From Prochlorococcus marinus str. MIT 9201 (GTDB taxonomy: Bacteria > Cyanobacteriota > Cyanobacteriia > PCC-6307 > Cyanobiaceae), in assembly GCF_000759955.1 (NCBI RefSeq), contig NZ_JNAL01000012.1, positions 48,851-112,850 of the forward strand: a stretch of 64,000 nt of DNA, in the 5' to 3' direction. The first letter of the stretch is position 1; the number at the start of each line of letters is the position of its first letter. The position numbers were made by a program, and so were the translations under genes. Below are positions 34,322 through 43,780 of this stretch, in pieces. A model generated the notes under the pieces. That model saw only the letters and a program-made list of their open reading frames with translations. It ran no database searches and was not told where the DNA came from.

Positions 34322-36484
34322 TTGTCTAAATATTTACTTGAGATTGGAACTGAAGAGTTGCCAGCAAAATTTTCTCATTCTGTTTTAGATCAATTTAAAT
34401 CTCTAATAGAGTTTGAATTGGATAAAAAGTTAATCAAATTCGAAAATATAGTTGTTACCTCCACACCAAGGAGGATAGTTCTACTTCTCGAAGGTTTAGT
34501 TGATTATGCAGAAGATAAGATAATAGAAAGAAAAGGGCCTAAAGCAAATTCAGCTTATTTAGATGGATGTCCTACTAATGCCGCTTTAGGATTTGCTAAT
34601 AGTTTAGATATAGATGTAGGTGAGCTAGAAATAAAAAAGACAGAAAAGGGTGATTTTGTATTTGGAAGGAAAATTGAGAAAGGACTTTCAACAAAAATTT
34701 CTTTGTCTTCGATTATCCCAAAATTAGTAAAGAGTCTTCAAGGCCCTAGATTTATGAAATGGGGGTCTGGGGATATGAAATTCTCAAGACCTATTAGGTG
34801 GATTGCTTCTATTTATAACGATGAAATTCTTGATTTTGAATTTGATGAATGTGATCCAAAGATCAAAATAAGTAATAAAACAAGAGGTCATAGGCTAATC
34901 AATGAAGTTTTAGAAGTTCATAATCCTGATGAATTTTTTGAATTATTAAAACGAAATAGAGTAATAGCTATTCGAGAAGAAAGAAAAGAAAAAATTGAAA
35001 GTTTAATAAATCAAGCGTCTAAATCTTTAAATCTGAAACCTGACCTTTCAGGAGGATTACTAAATGAACTAACTGATTTAGTTGAATGGCCAGACTTAAT
35101 TATTGGCAAATTTAGTAATGAATTTCTTGATCTTCCGGTTGAAGTTCTCTCAACAGTCATGAAAAGTCATCAGCGATACGTTCCTCTTTTATTGAAAAAC
35201 AAAAGTTTTTCTAAACTAGATTTAAGCTCTGAAAAAAATATTTGTACAACTTTCTGCCTTATTTCAAATGGTCTTGAAGAATCAAATAATAATATTGCCA
35301 AAGGTAATGAAAAAGTTTTGAGGGCAAGGTTTTCTGATGCAAAGTTTTTCGTAGAAAGTGACAAAAAAGTTGCCTCAATCAAAAGAAATGAAAAGCTTAA
35401 AACTGTTTCCTATTTGAAAGGACTTGGAAATATTTTTCAGAGGGTAGAGAGGATAGAGGAAGTTACAAAAAAAATTCTTAAATTTTTAAATGATAAGTCT
35501 TTAGAAGAAAAAAAAATAATAGAAGCTGCTAAATACTGTAAAAACGACTTATGTAGCGAAATTGTTTTCGAATTCCCTGAGCTGCAAGGAATAATGGGTG
35601 GTAAATATCTTAAATATGAGGGTTTTAGTGAGGATGTTTGCTTGGCTGTCGCTGAACATTATTTACCTTCTTTTTATAAAGATGCTTTGCCCTCCACAAA
35701 ATATGGTGCAATAGTTTCTATAGGAGATAAGGTCGAAACTTTAATAAGTATATTTATTTCTGGTAAACGTCCCAGTGGATCATCTGATCCTTATGCTTTA
35801 AGAAGAAATTTGAATGGAGTGATTAAAATAATTTGGGATTATGAACTTGATTTACCTTTAGATAAATTATTTAAAGAACTTATTGATTTTTGGAAAATCG
35901 CATTTCCGAATTTTAACTTTTCAAAAGAAACGGTGTTTAATGATTTAAATGAATTTTTAGTTCAAAGAATAGTTAGTCATCTTGAAGAAATATCACTTAG
36001 TAAAGAACTAATCAAGTCCGTTTGCTCCTCTGATGAATTATCTCAAAAAAGACTATTGAATATTGTTGATCTTAAAAATAGGATTAAATCTATTATCGAT
36101 TTTAAAAAAAGGTCAACTTTTGTTGAAATCCAAAAGGTAATTACTAGGGTGAGTAAATTAGCTAATAACAGCACTCTTTCAAAAGATGTTTTCTCCACAG
36201 AGGGATATGTGAACTCAACACTTTTTGAAAAAGATTGTGAACTTCGAGTTTTTGAATTTATTAGAGAATTAGAAAAAAATCTCTCTTCAGGTTATTGCAA
36301 TTATTTAAAACTTCTGAATTTGTTCGAGATTAATGTAAATACTATTGAGGATTTATTTGATAATGAAAAGGGTGTCCTAGTAATGACAGAAGATATAGAA
36401 ATCAGAAATAATAGACTCAATTTATTGGGCTTTATTAGAAATTATTCTCTAAAAATCGCTGACTTTACAATTTTGAGCTCTTAA
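34322..36484 (+). CDS. glyS: Glycyl-tRNA synthetase beta subunit
   Basis: This 720-residue subunit works with GlyQ in the alpha2-beta2 enzyme that charges tRNA-Gly. The N-terminus LLEIGTEELPAKF is the family hallmark. Further conserved regions are KGPKANSAYLDG (about residue 73), SRPIRWIAS, the HD-like segment and a C-terminal anticodon-binding part (RLNLLGFI). The start is TTG. The gene ends 20 bases inside the convergent chlP gene, so both stops overlap coding sequence. Confidence 0.95.
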   Translation: MSKYLLEIGTEELPAKFSHSVLDQFKSLIEFELDKKLIKFENIVVTSTPRRIVLLLEGLVDYAEDKIIERKGPKANSAYLDGCPTNAALGFANSLDIDVGELEIKKTEKGDFVFGRKIEKGLSTKISLSSIIPKLVKSLQGPRFMKWGSGDMKFSRPIRWIASIYNDEILDFEFDECDPKIKISNKTRGHRLINEVLEVHNPDEFFELLKRNRVIAIREERKEKIESLINQASKSLNLKPDLSGGLLNELTDLVEWPDLIIGKFSNEFLDLPVEVLSTVMKSHQRYVPLLLKNKSFSKLDLSSEKNICTTFCLISNGLEESNNNIAKGNEKVLRARFSDAKFFVESDKKVASIKRNEKLKTVSYLKGLGNIFQRVERIEEVTKKILKFLNDKSLEEKKIIEAAKYCKNDLCSEIVFEFPELQGIMGGKYLKYEGFSEDVCLAVAEHYLPSFYKDALPSTKYGAIVSIGDKVETLISIFISGKRPSGSSDPYALRRNLNGVIKIIWDYELDLPLDKLFKELIDFWKIAFPNFNFSKETVFNDLNEFLVQRIVSHLEEISLSKELIKSVCSSDELSQKRLLNIVDLKNRIKSIIDFKKRSTFVEIQKVITRVSKLANNSTLSKDVFSTEGYVNSTLFEKDCELRVFEFIRELEKNLSSGYCNYLKLLNLFEINVNTIEDLFDNEKGVLVMTEDIEIRNNRLNLLGFIRNYSLKIADFTILSS

Positions 36485-37805
36485 CTTTAATTCCTCCTTT
36501 TATCGAATAATTTTCTAGCATTTTTTTTACATCTTTATCTTCCCTAACAGCACTGTCAACAGGTTTATATTTTTGAGGTGCTAGTGCTTTTCCTCTTAAA
36601 ATTGAACCAAGTGTAAGCATTGTTATTTTTAGCTGTTGTAATGGTTTCATGGAAACAACTCTTTTGTATAAGTAACTATCAAAAGTAAGTCTTTGTACAT
36701 CCATGTCATCACACATCTCAACAAAAGCTTCTCTTGCAGAATCATTTCTATAAAAAATATTTTGAAGGATTTCTAGAACTTTATAGGTAGTACCATATTT
36801 CTTGTCCCATTTTTTTAAATAGTTTTTTAAATCTTTTTCTGATGGAATTACTTGACCGTTATTTGATGCTTCAACAATTTCTTCAGCACACATTCTCCCG
36901 CTTTTTGCAGCAAAATATATACCCTCCCCAGAACTTTTTGTGACATATCCTGCTGCATCACCAACTAATGCCATTCTTCCAACAACCCTTCTTGGTCTTG
37001 GGTGTTCAGGGATAGGATGTGCTTCTACCTTTATTACCTCTCCGTTAACAAGTCTTTTCTTTGCTCTATTTCTTACTCCCTCTTGAAGTCCCTTAATTAA
37101 TGACTGATTCTTCTGCATGGTTCCAGTGCCAACAGCAACATGATCATATTTTGGGAATACCCATCCATAAAAATCAGGAGAAACATCAGTACCAACGTAC
37201 ATTTCGGCTAGATCTTCGTAGTAACTCATTTCTTCTTTAGGTAACTTAATCCTTTCTTGAAATGCAATAGCAACTTTGTAGTCTCCTGCATCCATCGCTT
37301 TGGCAACTCTACTGTTAGCTCCATCAGCTCCTATTAACAGGTCAACAGTAAGTTCTTTGAGCTCTCCTTTTTTGTCTCCATTCGAGAAGTCTGAATATGA
37401 TAATTTATATGGCCCATTATTATTATCTCCAGTATCGATAGAGGTAACTAAACCATTTACTAGCGTGGCACCAAGATCTGATGCTCTATTACGCATAAAA
37501 GCATCCATAACTTCTCTTCTGCACATCCCAATAAACTCATTATCGCTTTTTCCGTAAACTTTATCTAAGCTAATATCTACCTCTCTATTTGATGGAGATA
37601 TCATTCTCATATGCCTTACTTTTCTATCGATAATTGACTCAGGCAAATCAAATTCCTCCACCATACAAAGAGGAATAGCTCCTCCACACGGTTTTGCATT
37701 GTCTAATTTTCTCTCGAAGAGCCAAGTTTTTATACCAGCTTTAGCAAGTATTTCTGCCGCACATGAACCACTTGGACCTCCACCAATAACAGCTACCCTC
37801 AACAT
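36465..37805 (-). CDS. chlP: Geranylgeranyl reductase ChlP
   Basis: The NADPH-dependent flavoenzyme reduces geranylgeranyl to phytyl groups for chlorophyll and tocopherol. The 446-residue protein has an N-terminal FAD-binding GGGPSGSCAA (about 8-17), a DGANSRVAKAM region (about 161-171) and the GDAAGYVTKSSGEGI motif (about 288-302). GGAIPLCMVEEF is typical for cyanobacterial and plant ChlP. The C-terminal 20 bases overlap glyS. The enzyme acts on thylakoid-associated substrates. Confidence 0.95.
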   Translation of the reverse strand: MLRVAVIGGGPSGSCAAEILAKAGIKTWLFERKLDNAKPCGGAIPLCMVEEFDLPESIIDRKVRHMRMISPSNREVDISLDKVYGKSDNEFIGMCRREVMDAFMRNRASDLGATLVNGLVTSIDTGDNNNGPYKLSYSDFSNGDKKGELKELTVDLLIGADGANSRVAKAMDAGDYKVAIAFQERIKLPKEEMSYYEDLAEMYVGTDVSPDFYGWVFPKYDHVAVGTGTMQKNQSLIKGLQEGVRNRAKKRLVNGEVIKVEAHPIPEHPRPRRVVGRMALVGDAAGYVTKSSGEGIYFAAKSGRMCAEEIVEASNNGQVIPSEKDLKNYLKKWDKKYGTTYKVLEILQNIFYRNDSAREAFVEMCDDMDVQRLTFDSYLYKRVVSMKPLQQLKITMLTLGSILRGKALAPQKYKPVDSAVREDKDVKKMLENYSIKGGIKVKSSKL

Positions 37806-37917
37806 ACGAAAAAATAATAATATATTTAAAAACCCTACATCTTTTTTGCTTATAAAAGTGCATTTCTTAAAATAATAGTTAATATCGAAATATCTTTTCC
37901 AAATTCACCTCTAAATA

Positions 37918-38637
37918 TTGGAACTAAACAAAGATATCCATCAAGTTGATATACCACTTGCCAAAAGAATTTACCTAAATAACCCTAATTCAATATTATT
38001 AAAAAAATTATTAATATTTTCTCCATTTATTATCTTTATTATTTCTATCGCTACATTGCGATTGATTTGGAATAGTGAATTAGGACTTCTAAATAATCTT
38101 AAAATCCAGGTTCAAAGAAATCACGAAGGTAGAATTTTAGGCCATCTACCATATAATGAAATTTCTAAGGAGAAACTAGTTTTAATTGAGCCCAATATTG
38201 AAGTTCATATTGATATGCGCGATTCATTATTGAAGATGAGAGAAGAAGCTAAAAAAGATGGGATATATTTGGTCTTCTTGAGTGGTTATAGATCAATAAA
38301 TTTGCAAAACGATATCTTTTATTCTTTAAAATCTATTAGAAATCAAGAAGCGGCAGAAAGAGCTAGGGTTTCTGCTCCTCCAGGATATTCTGAACATAGT
38401 ACAGGTTTTGCAATCGATATTGGTGATGCTACTCAAAGAGAAACAGACTTTGAAACAGACTTCGAAAATACCGACGCCTTTAGATGGCTAAAAAATAATG
38501 CAGCTAAGTTTCACTTTAAGTTATCGTTCAACAAAGATAATAAATACATAGATTATGAACCTTGGCATTGGAGATTTGAGGGCTCAATTGAAGCATTAAA
38601 AGTTTTTGAAACCTCTAATAGAAAATTAGAAATCTAA
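37918..38637 (+). CDS. D-alanyl-D-alanine carboxypeptidase, VanY family
   Basis: This 239-residue zinc peptidase trims the terminal D-Ala of peptidoglycan stem peptides. A membrane helix at about 30-48 (LLIFSPFIIFIISIATLRL) anchors it with the catalytic domain outside. The motifs are SGYRS (about 122), YSEHSTGFAIDIGD (His and Asp zinc ligands) and EPWHWRF (Glu and His). A 12-base tandem repeat encodes ETDFETDF just before the motif region ends. The start is TTG (37918). With the VanX-like gene at 31760 it is one of two D-Ala peptidases in the window. Confidence 0.87.
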   Translation: MELNKDIHQVDIPLAKRIYLNNPNSILLKKLLIFSPFIIFIISIATLRLIWNSELGLLNNLKIQVQRNHEGRILGHLPYNEISKEKLVLIEPNIEVHIDMRDSLLKMREEAKKDGIYLVFLSGYRSINLQNDIFYSLKSIRNQEAAERARVSAPPGYSEHSTGFAIDIGDATQRETDFETDFENTDAFRWLKNNAAKFHFKLSFNKDNKYIDYEPWHWRFEGSIEALKVFETSNRKLEI

Positions 38638-38761
38638 TCGATTAATAAAATTATTCAATTAAATTATGTTTTTCAAAGTCTTAAAGAGAAAATTTTCATA
38701 ATAAGCATACTTTGAGTTAGCCTTAATAAAGATAATCTACTACTTATATCAATTTTTATAA

Positions 38762-40558
38762 ATGTCATCTTCGATAAAAGAAATTAGAAATGTTGCAATT
38801 ATTGCTCACGTAGATCATGGGAAGACAACTCTCGTAGATGCATTGTTATCTCAATCAGGAATATTTAGAGACAATGAAGTCATACCTACATGTGTGATGG
38901 ATTCAAATGATCTTGAAAGAGAAAGGGGAATAACAATACTCTCAAAAAATACCGCAGTTAACTACAAAGACACCAGAATTAACATTATAGATACACCTGG
39001 TCATGCTGACTTTGGAGGAGAGGTCGAGAGGGTCTTGGGAATGGTTGATGGTTGTCTGCTTATTGTTGATGCGAATGAGGGGCCGATGCCACAAACAAGA
39101 TTTGTTTTAAAAAAAGCATTAGAAAAAGGACTAAGGCCTATAGTCTTTGTGAATAAAATTGATAGACCAAGAGTAGTACCAGAAATAGCAATTGATAAGG
39201 TCCTTGATTTGTTTTTAGAATTAGGGGCTGATGACGATCAATGTGATTTTCCTTACCTTTTTGGGAGCGGCCTATCTGGTTTCGCAAAAGAAGAGATGGA
39301 ATCTAATAGTGATAATATGATGCCTCTTTTTGAAGCTATTATCAGACATGTGCCTCCTCCAATTGGTGACTCAAATAAGCCTCTGCAGCTACAAATAACT
39401 ACTTTGGATTATTCTGATTTCTTAGGAAGAATTGTAATTGGAAAGATTCATAATGGGACTATAAAAAATGGCCAACAAGCTAGTTTAATTAAAGAAAATG
39501 GAAAAACTATTAAAGGTAAGGTTAGTAAACTACTGGGATTTGAGGGATTACAAAGAATTGATATAAATGAAGCATATGCAGGTGATATTGTTGCTGTTTC
39601 TGGTTTCGATGACGTCAATATTGGTGAAACAATAGCATGTCCCGATTCTCCTCATCCTCTTCCATTAATCAAAGTTGATGAACCCACCTTAAATATGACC
39701 TTTGTAGTCAATGATTCACCATTTGCAGGTAAGGAAGGTAAATTTGTGACTAGTAGACAATTAAAAAATAGATTGGAGAGGGAACTTCTAACAAATGTTG
39801 CCCTAAGAGTAGAAGAAACAGATTCTCCCGATAGGTTTTCAGTTTCAGGAAGAGGAGAATTACATTTAGGGATTTTGATTGAAACTATGAGAAGAGAAGG
39901 GTTTGAATTTCAAATCTCACAACCTCAAGTAATATTTAGAGAAATTGATAATGTTGAATGTGAACCTATAGAGACTTTAGTTTTAGATGTTCCTGAAGTG
40001 TCTGTTGGTTCATGTATCGAGAAACTCGGATGTAGAAAGGCAGAGATGAAAAACATGCAGACAAGTTCAGATGGTAGAACTCAATTAGAATTTCTTGTGC
40101 CATCAAGAGGATTAATCGGATTTCGTGGGGAATTTGTAAGGATAACCAGAGGTGAAGGTATCATGAGTCATTCGTTTTATGAATATAAACCTAAAACAGG
40201 AGACTTTGAAACTAGAAGGAATGGCGTTCTTATAGCTTTTGAGGAAGGTGTAGCCACATTCTATGCTTTAAAGAATGCTGAAGATAGAGGAGTTTATTTT
40301 ATTAAACCTGGAGTTAAAGTTTATAAGGGCATGATAATTGGAGAGAATAACAGACCTCAAGATCTTGAATTGAATATATGTAAAACTAAACAGTTGACTA
40401 ATATGAGGTCTGCAGGAGCAGAAGAACTAGATACTTTGCAGTCACCTGTAGATATCACCCTTGAAAGAGCACTTGAATATATTGGTCCTGATGAAATGCT
40501 AGAAGTAACTCCTGATTCAATAAGAATGAGAAAAATAAATAAGAAGAGAAAATTTTAA
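38762..40558 (+). CDS. typA: Ribosome-associated GTPase TypA/BipA
   Basis: This 598-residue translation-factor GTPase is linked to ribosome assembly and stress adaptation. G1 is AHVDHGKT (15-22), RERGITI is the switch I region, DTPGH (about 79-83) is G3 and NKIDRPR is G4. The EF-G-like domains follow, and the distinctive C-terminal domain includes GLIGFRGEF. The length is normal. It leads a set with the DUF309 gene 11 bases downstream, then lptB. Confidence 0.96.
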   Translation: MSSSIKEIRNVAIIAHVDHGKTTLVDALLSQSGIFRDNEVIPTCVMDSNDLERERGITILSKNTAVNYKDTRINIIDTPGHADFGGEVERVLGMVDGCLLIVDANEGPMPQTRFVLKKALEKGLRPIVFVNKIDRPRVVPEIAIDKVLDLFLELGADDDQCDFPYLFGSGLSGFAKEEMESNSDNMMPLFEAIIRHVPPPIGDSNKPLQLQITTLDYSDFLGRIVIGKIHNGTIKNGQQASLIKENGKTIKGKVSKLLGFEGLQRIDINEAYAGDIVAVSGFDDVNIGETIACPDSPHPLPLIKVDEPTLNMTFVVNDSPFAGKEGKFVTSRQLKNRLERELLTNVALRVEETDSPDRFSVSGRGELHLGILIETMRREGFEFQISQPQVIFREIDNVECEPIETLVLDVPEVSVGSCIEKLGCRKAEMKNMQTSSDGRTQLEFLVPSRGLIGFRGEFVRITRGEGIMSHSFYEYKPKTGDFETRRNGVLIAFEEGVATFYALKNAEDRGVYFIKPGVKVYKGMIIGENNRPQDLELNICKTKQLTNMRSAGAEELDTLQSPVDITLERALEYIGPDEMLEVTPDSIRMRKINKKRKF

Positions 40559-40569
40559 TAACTAATTTC

Positions 40570-40938
40570 ATGAATGAAGAGAGTACAAAAAGTTTTGAAG
40601 ATTCACTTTTTATTGCTTTAAATCTTTTTAATAATCAGGATTGGTATGAGGCTCATGATGCTTTTGAAGAAATTTGGAATTCTCTTGATGGCGATGAAAG
40701 ACAAGTCATCCAAGGCATTTTACAAGTATCCGTATCGCAGTTTCATTTAAGTAAGGGTAATTTAAATGGAGCTACAATTTTGCTTGGAGAGGGTTTGGGT
40801 AGAATAAAAACTAGAACCAAAACTAATTTAGGAATTGATCTCGATTCCTTTTGCCAATGTTTGGAAGATTTATTGAGAAAATTACAATATAAGGAGATAT
40901 TAAATGAGAACGATAAGCCTTTTTTGAAACCTCTTTGA
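40570..40938 (+). CDS. DUF309 family protein
   Basis: This 122-residue helical protein carries the family signature NLFNNQDWYEAHDAFEEIWN, with EAHDxxE-like residues, followed by QGILQVSVSQFHLSKGN. The conserved acidic and His residues suggest metal or small-molecule binding, but the function is not known. The stop overlaps the next tiny ORF as TGATG, which suggests coupling. It is co-directional with typA and lptB. Confidence 0.85.
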   Translation: MNEESTKSFEDSLFIALNLFNNQDWYEAHDAFEEIWNSLDGDERQVIQGILQVSVSQFHLSKGNLNGATILLGEGLGRIKTRTKTNLGIDLDSFCQCLEDLLRKLQYKEILNENDKPFLKPL

Positions 40939-41036
40939 TGAATATGAATACATCTTTCTCATTTATTAGATTATTATTATCCATTTCATTTTCTTTTCAA
41001 GAAAATAAGATAACTAATCGATTTCAAAGAAGATGA
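40938..41036 (+). CDS. 32-residue frame in the usual lptA-like position
   Basis: This frame of 32 residues starts by overlapping the DUF309 stop (TGATG) and ends by overlapping the lptB start (ATGA). It begins MNMNTSFSFIRLLLSISFSF, which looks like a signal peptide, and then continues QENKITNRFQRR. In other marine cyanobacteria I recall an OstA/LptA-like exported gene upstream of lptB. This could be the two ends of such a gene left after an internal deletion, or a leader that couples lptB translation. Both readings are inference. Confidence 0.35.
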   Translation: MNMNTSFSFIRLLLSISFSFQENKITNRFQRR

Positions 41037-41761
41037 ATTTAAAAATTCAAAATGTATCCCTTTCAATAAAGGGAAGATTAATTGTAAATAATGTCTCCAT
41101 AACTGTAAATCCAGGAGAAGTTGTAGGTTTGATGGGACCTAATGGTGCAGGAAAAACCACAACTTTTAATCTTGCAGTTGGGAATATAAAACCTGATAAA
41201 GGTGAAGTTATAATGAATGACAAAAATATTACTAATTTTCCACTCCCAACTAGATCAAGATTAGGGTTGGGTTATTTAACTCAGGAGGCCAGCATATTTA
41301 GAGACCTCACTGTTAAAGAAAATATAGATTTAGCTTTGCAGAATTCATCTTATAGTCGAGCGGCAATTAGAAGTAGAAGAGAACAATTAATTAATGAATT
41401 TAATTTGAATAATTTTTTAGATAATTATGGTTATCAACTTTCAGGAGGAGAGAGAAGGAGGTGTGAGATAGCGAGAGCTCTAACTGTGGGTAGAAAAGGG
41501 CCTAAATTCTTATTACTAGACGAACCATTTGCTGGGATAGATCCTTTAGCTGTTAATGATTTAAAGAAACTAATTCTTAAATTAAGTAGCGACGGAGTAG
41601 GTATTCTAATTACAGACCATAATGTAAGGGAAACCCTTTTAATTACTAATAAATCATATGTATTAAGTGAAGGAAAAATTTTAGCTTACGGATCATCAAG
41701 TGAATTAGCTGATAATCCAATAGTCAAGAAGTATTATCTAGGCGATAATTTCAAACTTTGA
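41033..41761 (+). CDS. lptB: LPS-export ATPase LptB
   Basis: This 242-residue cytoplasmic ATPase belongs to the lipopolysaccharide transport group. Walker A is GPNGAGKTT (35-43), the Q-loop lies in LTQEASIFRDL, the signature is LSGGERRR, and Walker B is FLLLDEPFAGIDP, where the FAGIDP form is typical of LptB. The usual partners LptF/LptG are not adjacent; ccsA follows after 113 bases. lpxD at the end of the window shows that lipid A is made. Its ATG overlaps the stop of the 32-residue frame. Confidence 0.9.
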   Translation: MNLKIQNVSLSIKGRLIVNNVSITVNPGEVVGLMGPNGAGKTTTFNLAVGNIKPDKGEVIMNDKNITNFPLPTRSRLGLGYLTQEASIFRDLTVKENIDLALQNSSYSRAAIRSRREQLINEFNLNNFLDNYGYQLSGGERRRCEIARALTVGRKGPKFLLLDEPFAGIDPLAVNDLKKLILKLSSDGVGILITDHNVRETLLITNKSYVLSEGKILAYGSSSELADNPIVKKYYLGDNFKL

Positions 41762-41874
41762 AATTCTTTTGCAAAATAAATTAAAACTTTATTATTAAAA
41801 ATTTACTCATATAAGAATGATTTAAATTATTATTTGGTTGTTATTGAATATTAAAACAGGATAAATTTCTAGAA

Positions 41875-42804
41875 ATGATACTAGATAATCTTTTTAAAAA
41901 TTTAATATTTGACCCGGTTTCAGTTTTAGGGCTTTTTGTTTTCTATATTTTATTAGTTAATTTACCGATATCTTTAGTCGCAGTTTTTCAAAAAAAATCT
42001 TATTTAACTGTAAGAGCACTTACTATTCTTGTAAATTTTTTAATAACATTGCAATTACTTTTTAGGTGGTCAATTTCTGGACATTTCCCAATTAGCAATT
42101 TGTATGAATCTCTTTATTTCCTTACTTGGGGTATCACAATGGGACAACTATTGATTGAAAGGGAATATCAATCTCCAATAATTCCATCAATTGCTATACC
42201 TATTGAGTTACTGACTGTAGCTTTTGCCTGTTTTGTTTTGCCTGAAGATTTGAAATTGTCATCAAACTTGGTGCCTGCTTTAAGATCTAGTTGGTTAGTA
42301 ATGCATGTTAGTGTTGTAATGCTTAGTTATGCGGCATTAATAATAGGTTCTTTACTTTCAGCTTCTGTTTTATTCGTTAATAAAAATAAACCGCTTCAAA
42401 TAAGAAGCAGCTCTGCAGGAGTAGGAGGATTCAAAATTTCTAATAACTATGCTTTAAATGACTTGGTTAATCATATTGAATTTTCTCATTCAGAAGAATT
42501 AGATACATTAAGTTATCGTTCTATATTAATAGGTTTTGTTCTTTTAACTCTCGGGTTGATTTCAGGTGCAGTTTGGGCTAATGAGGCATGGGGTACATGG
42601 TGGAGTTGGGACCCAAAAGAAACATGGGCATTTATTTCGTGGATGTTTTATGCAGCTTATCTTCATATGAGAATAAGTAAAGGTTGGCAAGGCCGAAGAC
42701 CAGCATTATTAGCTACTTCTGGGTTCTTAGTGGTTTTAGTATGTTATTTAGGGGTTAATTTCCTAGGAATAGGTTTACATAGTTATGGCTGGATATTTGG
42801 GTGA
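41875..42804 (+). CDS. ccsA: Cytochrome c biogenesis protein CcsA
   Basis: CcsA is the heme handling part of the system II (Ccs) cytochrome c maturation machine. It moves heme across the membrane for attachment with Ccs1. The 309-residue protein has several membrane spans, and the family's tryptophan-rich heme-binding motif WGTWWSWDPKE lies near the C-terminus (about 243-253). His residues in MHVSVVMLSYA and LHSYGWI are candidate heme ligands. It is preceded by lptB and convergent with rpe. Confidence 0.94.
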   Translation: MILDNLFKNLIFDPVSVLGLFVFYILLVNLPISLVAVFQKKSYLTVRALTILVNFLITLQLLFRWSISGHFPISNLYESLYFLTWGITMGQLLIEREYQSPIIPSIAIPIELLTVAFACFVLPEDLKLSSNLVPALRSSWLVMHVSVVMLSYAALIIGSLLSASVLFVNKNKPLQIRSSSAGVGGFKISNNYALNDLVNHIEFSHSEELDTLSYRSILIGFVLLTLGLISGAVWANEAWGTWWSWDPKETWAFISWMFYAAYLHMRISKGWQGRRPALLATSGFLVVLVCYLGVNFLGIGLHSYGWIFG

Positions 42805-42819
42805 TAAGAAAATCACCCA
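42798..42819 (+). terminator. Hairpin spanning the ccsA stop
   Basis: TGGGTGAT (42798-42805) pairs with ATCACCCA (42812-42819) around AAGAAA. The ccsA stop codon lies inside the stem. No long T-tract follows on either strand. As it lies between convergent ccsA and rpe it may serve as a weak terminator or 3' end protector. Confidence 0.4.
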
Positions 42820-42839
42820 TAACTCAGGCATAAAATTTA

Positions 42840-43595
42840 TTAAGGCTCTGAAAGAATATTCCCTTTTTGTGCTTCTTCTGCAACTTTTCTCAGGTCATCA
42901 CATCCCTCTTTTAAAGTTGGGTAAGCAAACATTCCACTTCCTGCAATAAAACAATTAGCACCGGCACCAGCACATTGTGAAATAGTCCAATTTGCTTTGA
43001 TGCCTCCATCAACTTCAATGTCTACATTTAAGTTTTTTTCGATAACAAAGTTTCTAATTTCTCTGATTTTATTAAGCATTGTTGGTATGTATGCTTGTCC
43101 ACCAAAACCTGGATTAACTGTCATAACTAAAACATGATCGACCATATCCATAATGTTTTTTATCATTTCAAATGGAGTATGAGGGTTTAATGCAACAGAA
43201 GGAGATCCTCCTAGGTCTCTTATTCTTCCAAGAACTCTATGCAAATGAATATTTGCTTCTGCATGAGCTATTACTACTCCTGGTTCACCATTAGCCCCTT
43301 TTGTAGCGCTTACATAAGATTCAAGCATGGTTTCACAATTGTATTGGCTCACCATTAATTGAGTTTCAAAAGGGACATTGCAATATTTCCTGCATGCAGT
43401 AATCATTTCAGGACCGAAAGTAAGATTTGGCACGAAATTCCCATCCATCACATCAAATTGAATTCTATCTACCCCAGCCTCCTCAAGCTCTTTCACGCAA
43501 GCCCCCATATTTGCCCAATCTGCTGGTAAAACGGAAGGAATTATTTGAATTGGTCTATTAACACCAGCTAAATTTGTTTGATTTGACTCAGTCAT
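42840..43595 (-). CDS. rpe: Ribulose-phosphate 3-epimerase
   Basis: This epimerase interconverts ribulose-5-phosphate and xylulose-5-phosphate in the Calvin cycle and pentose phosphate pathway. The 251-residue TIM-barrel protein has the conserved IQFDVMDGNFVPNLTFGP and VLVMTVNPGFGGQ motifs, with the catalytic Asp in VDIEVDGGI. The start is ATG at 43595. It is divergent from glpX over a 185-base gap, which may hold a shared regulatory region. Confidence 0.95.
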   Translation of the reverse strand: MTESNQTNLAGVNRPIQIIPSVLPADWANMGACVKELEEAGVDRIQFDVMDGNFVPNLTFGPEMITACRKYCNVPFETQLMVSQYNCETMLESYVSATKGANGEPGVVIAHAEANIHLHRVLGRIRDLGGSPSVALNPHTPFEMIKNIMDMVDHVLVMTVNPGFGGQAYIPTMLNKIREIRNFVIEKNLNVDIEVDGGIKANWTISQCAGAGANCFIAGSGMFAYPTLKEGCDDLRKVAEEAQKGNILSEP

Positions 43596-43780
43596 TTAAT
43601 TTTTAAAATATTTAATAAAGATACTATATTTAGTTGTTTATTCCTAATTTCAAGTCACGGCCTGATAAAGTAACAGCTGTAAAGAGTTAAAAAGCTTATT
43701 AGCATAATAATCTTATAAAAAATTACACTTTTTATGAGATCATACTCAAAACCTTTTAGAAAATCCTCAAAAATTTAATT

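Noticed and set aside
43735..43776. Tiny upstream frame (13 codons) before glpX
   Set aside because: No ribosome-binding site and no conserved feature; length is within chance.
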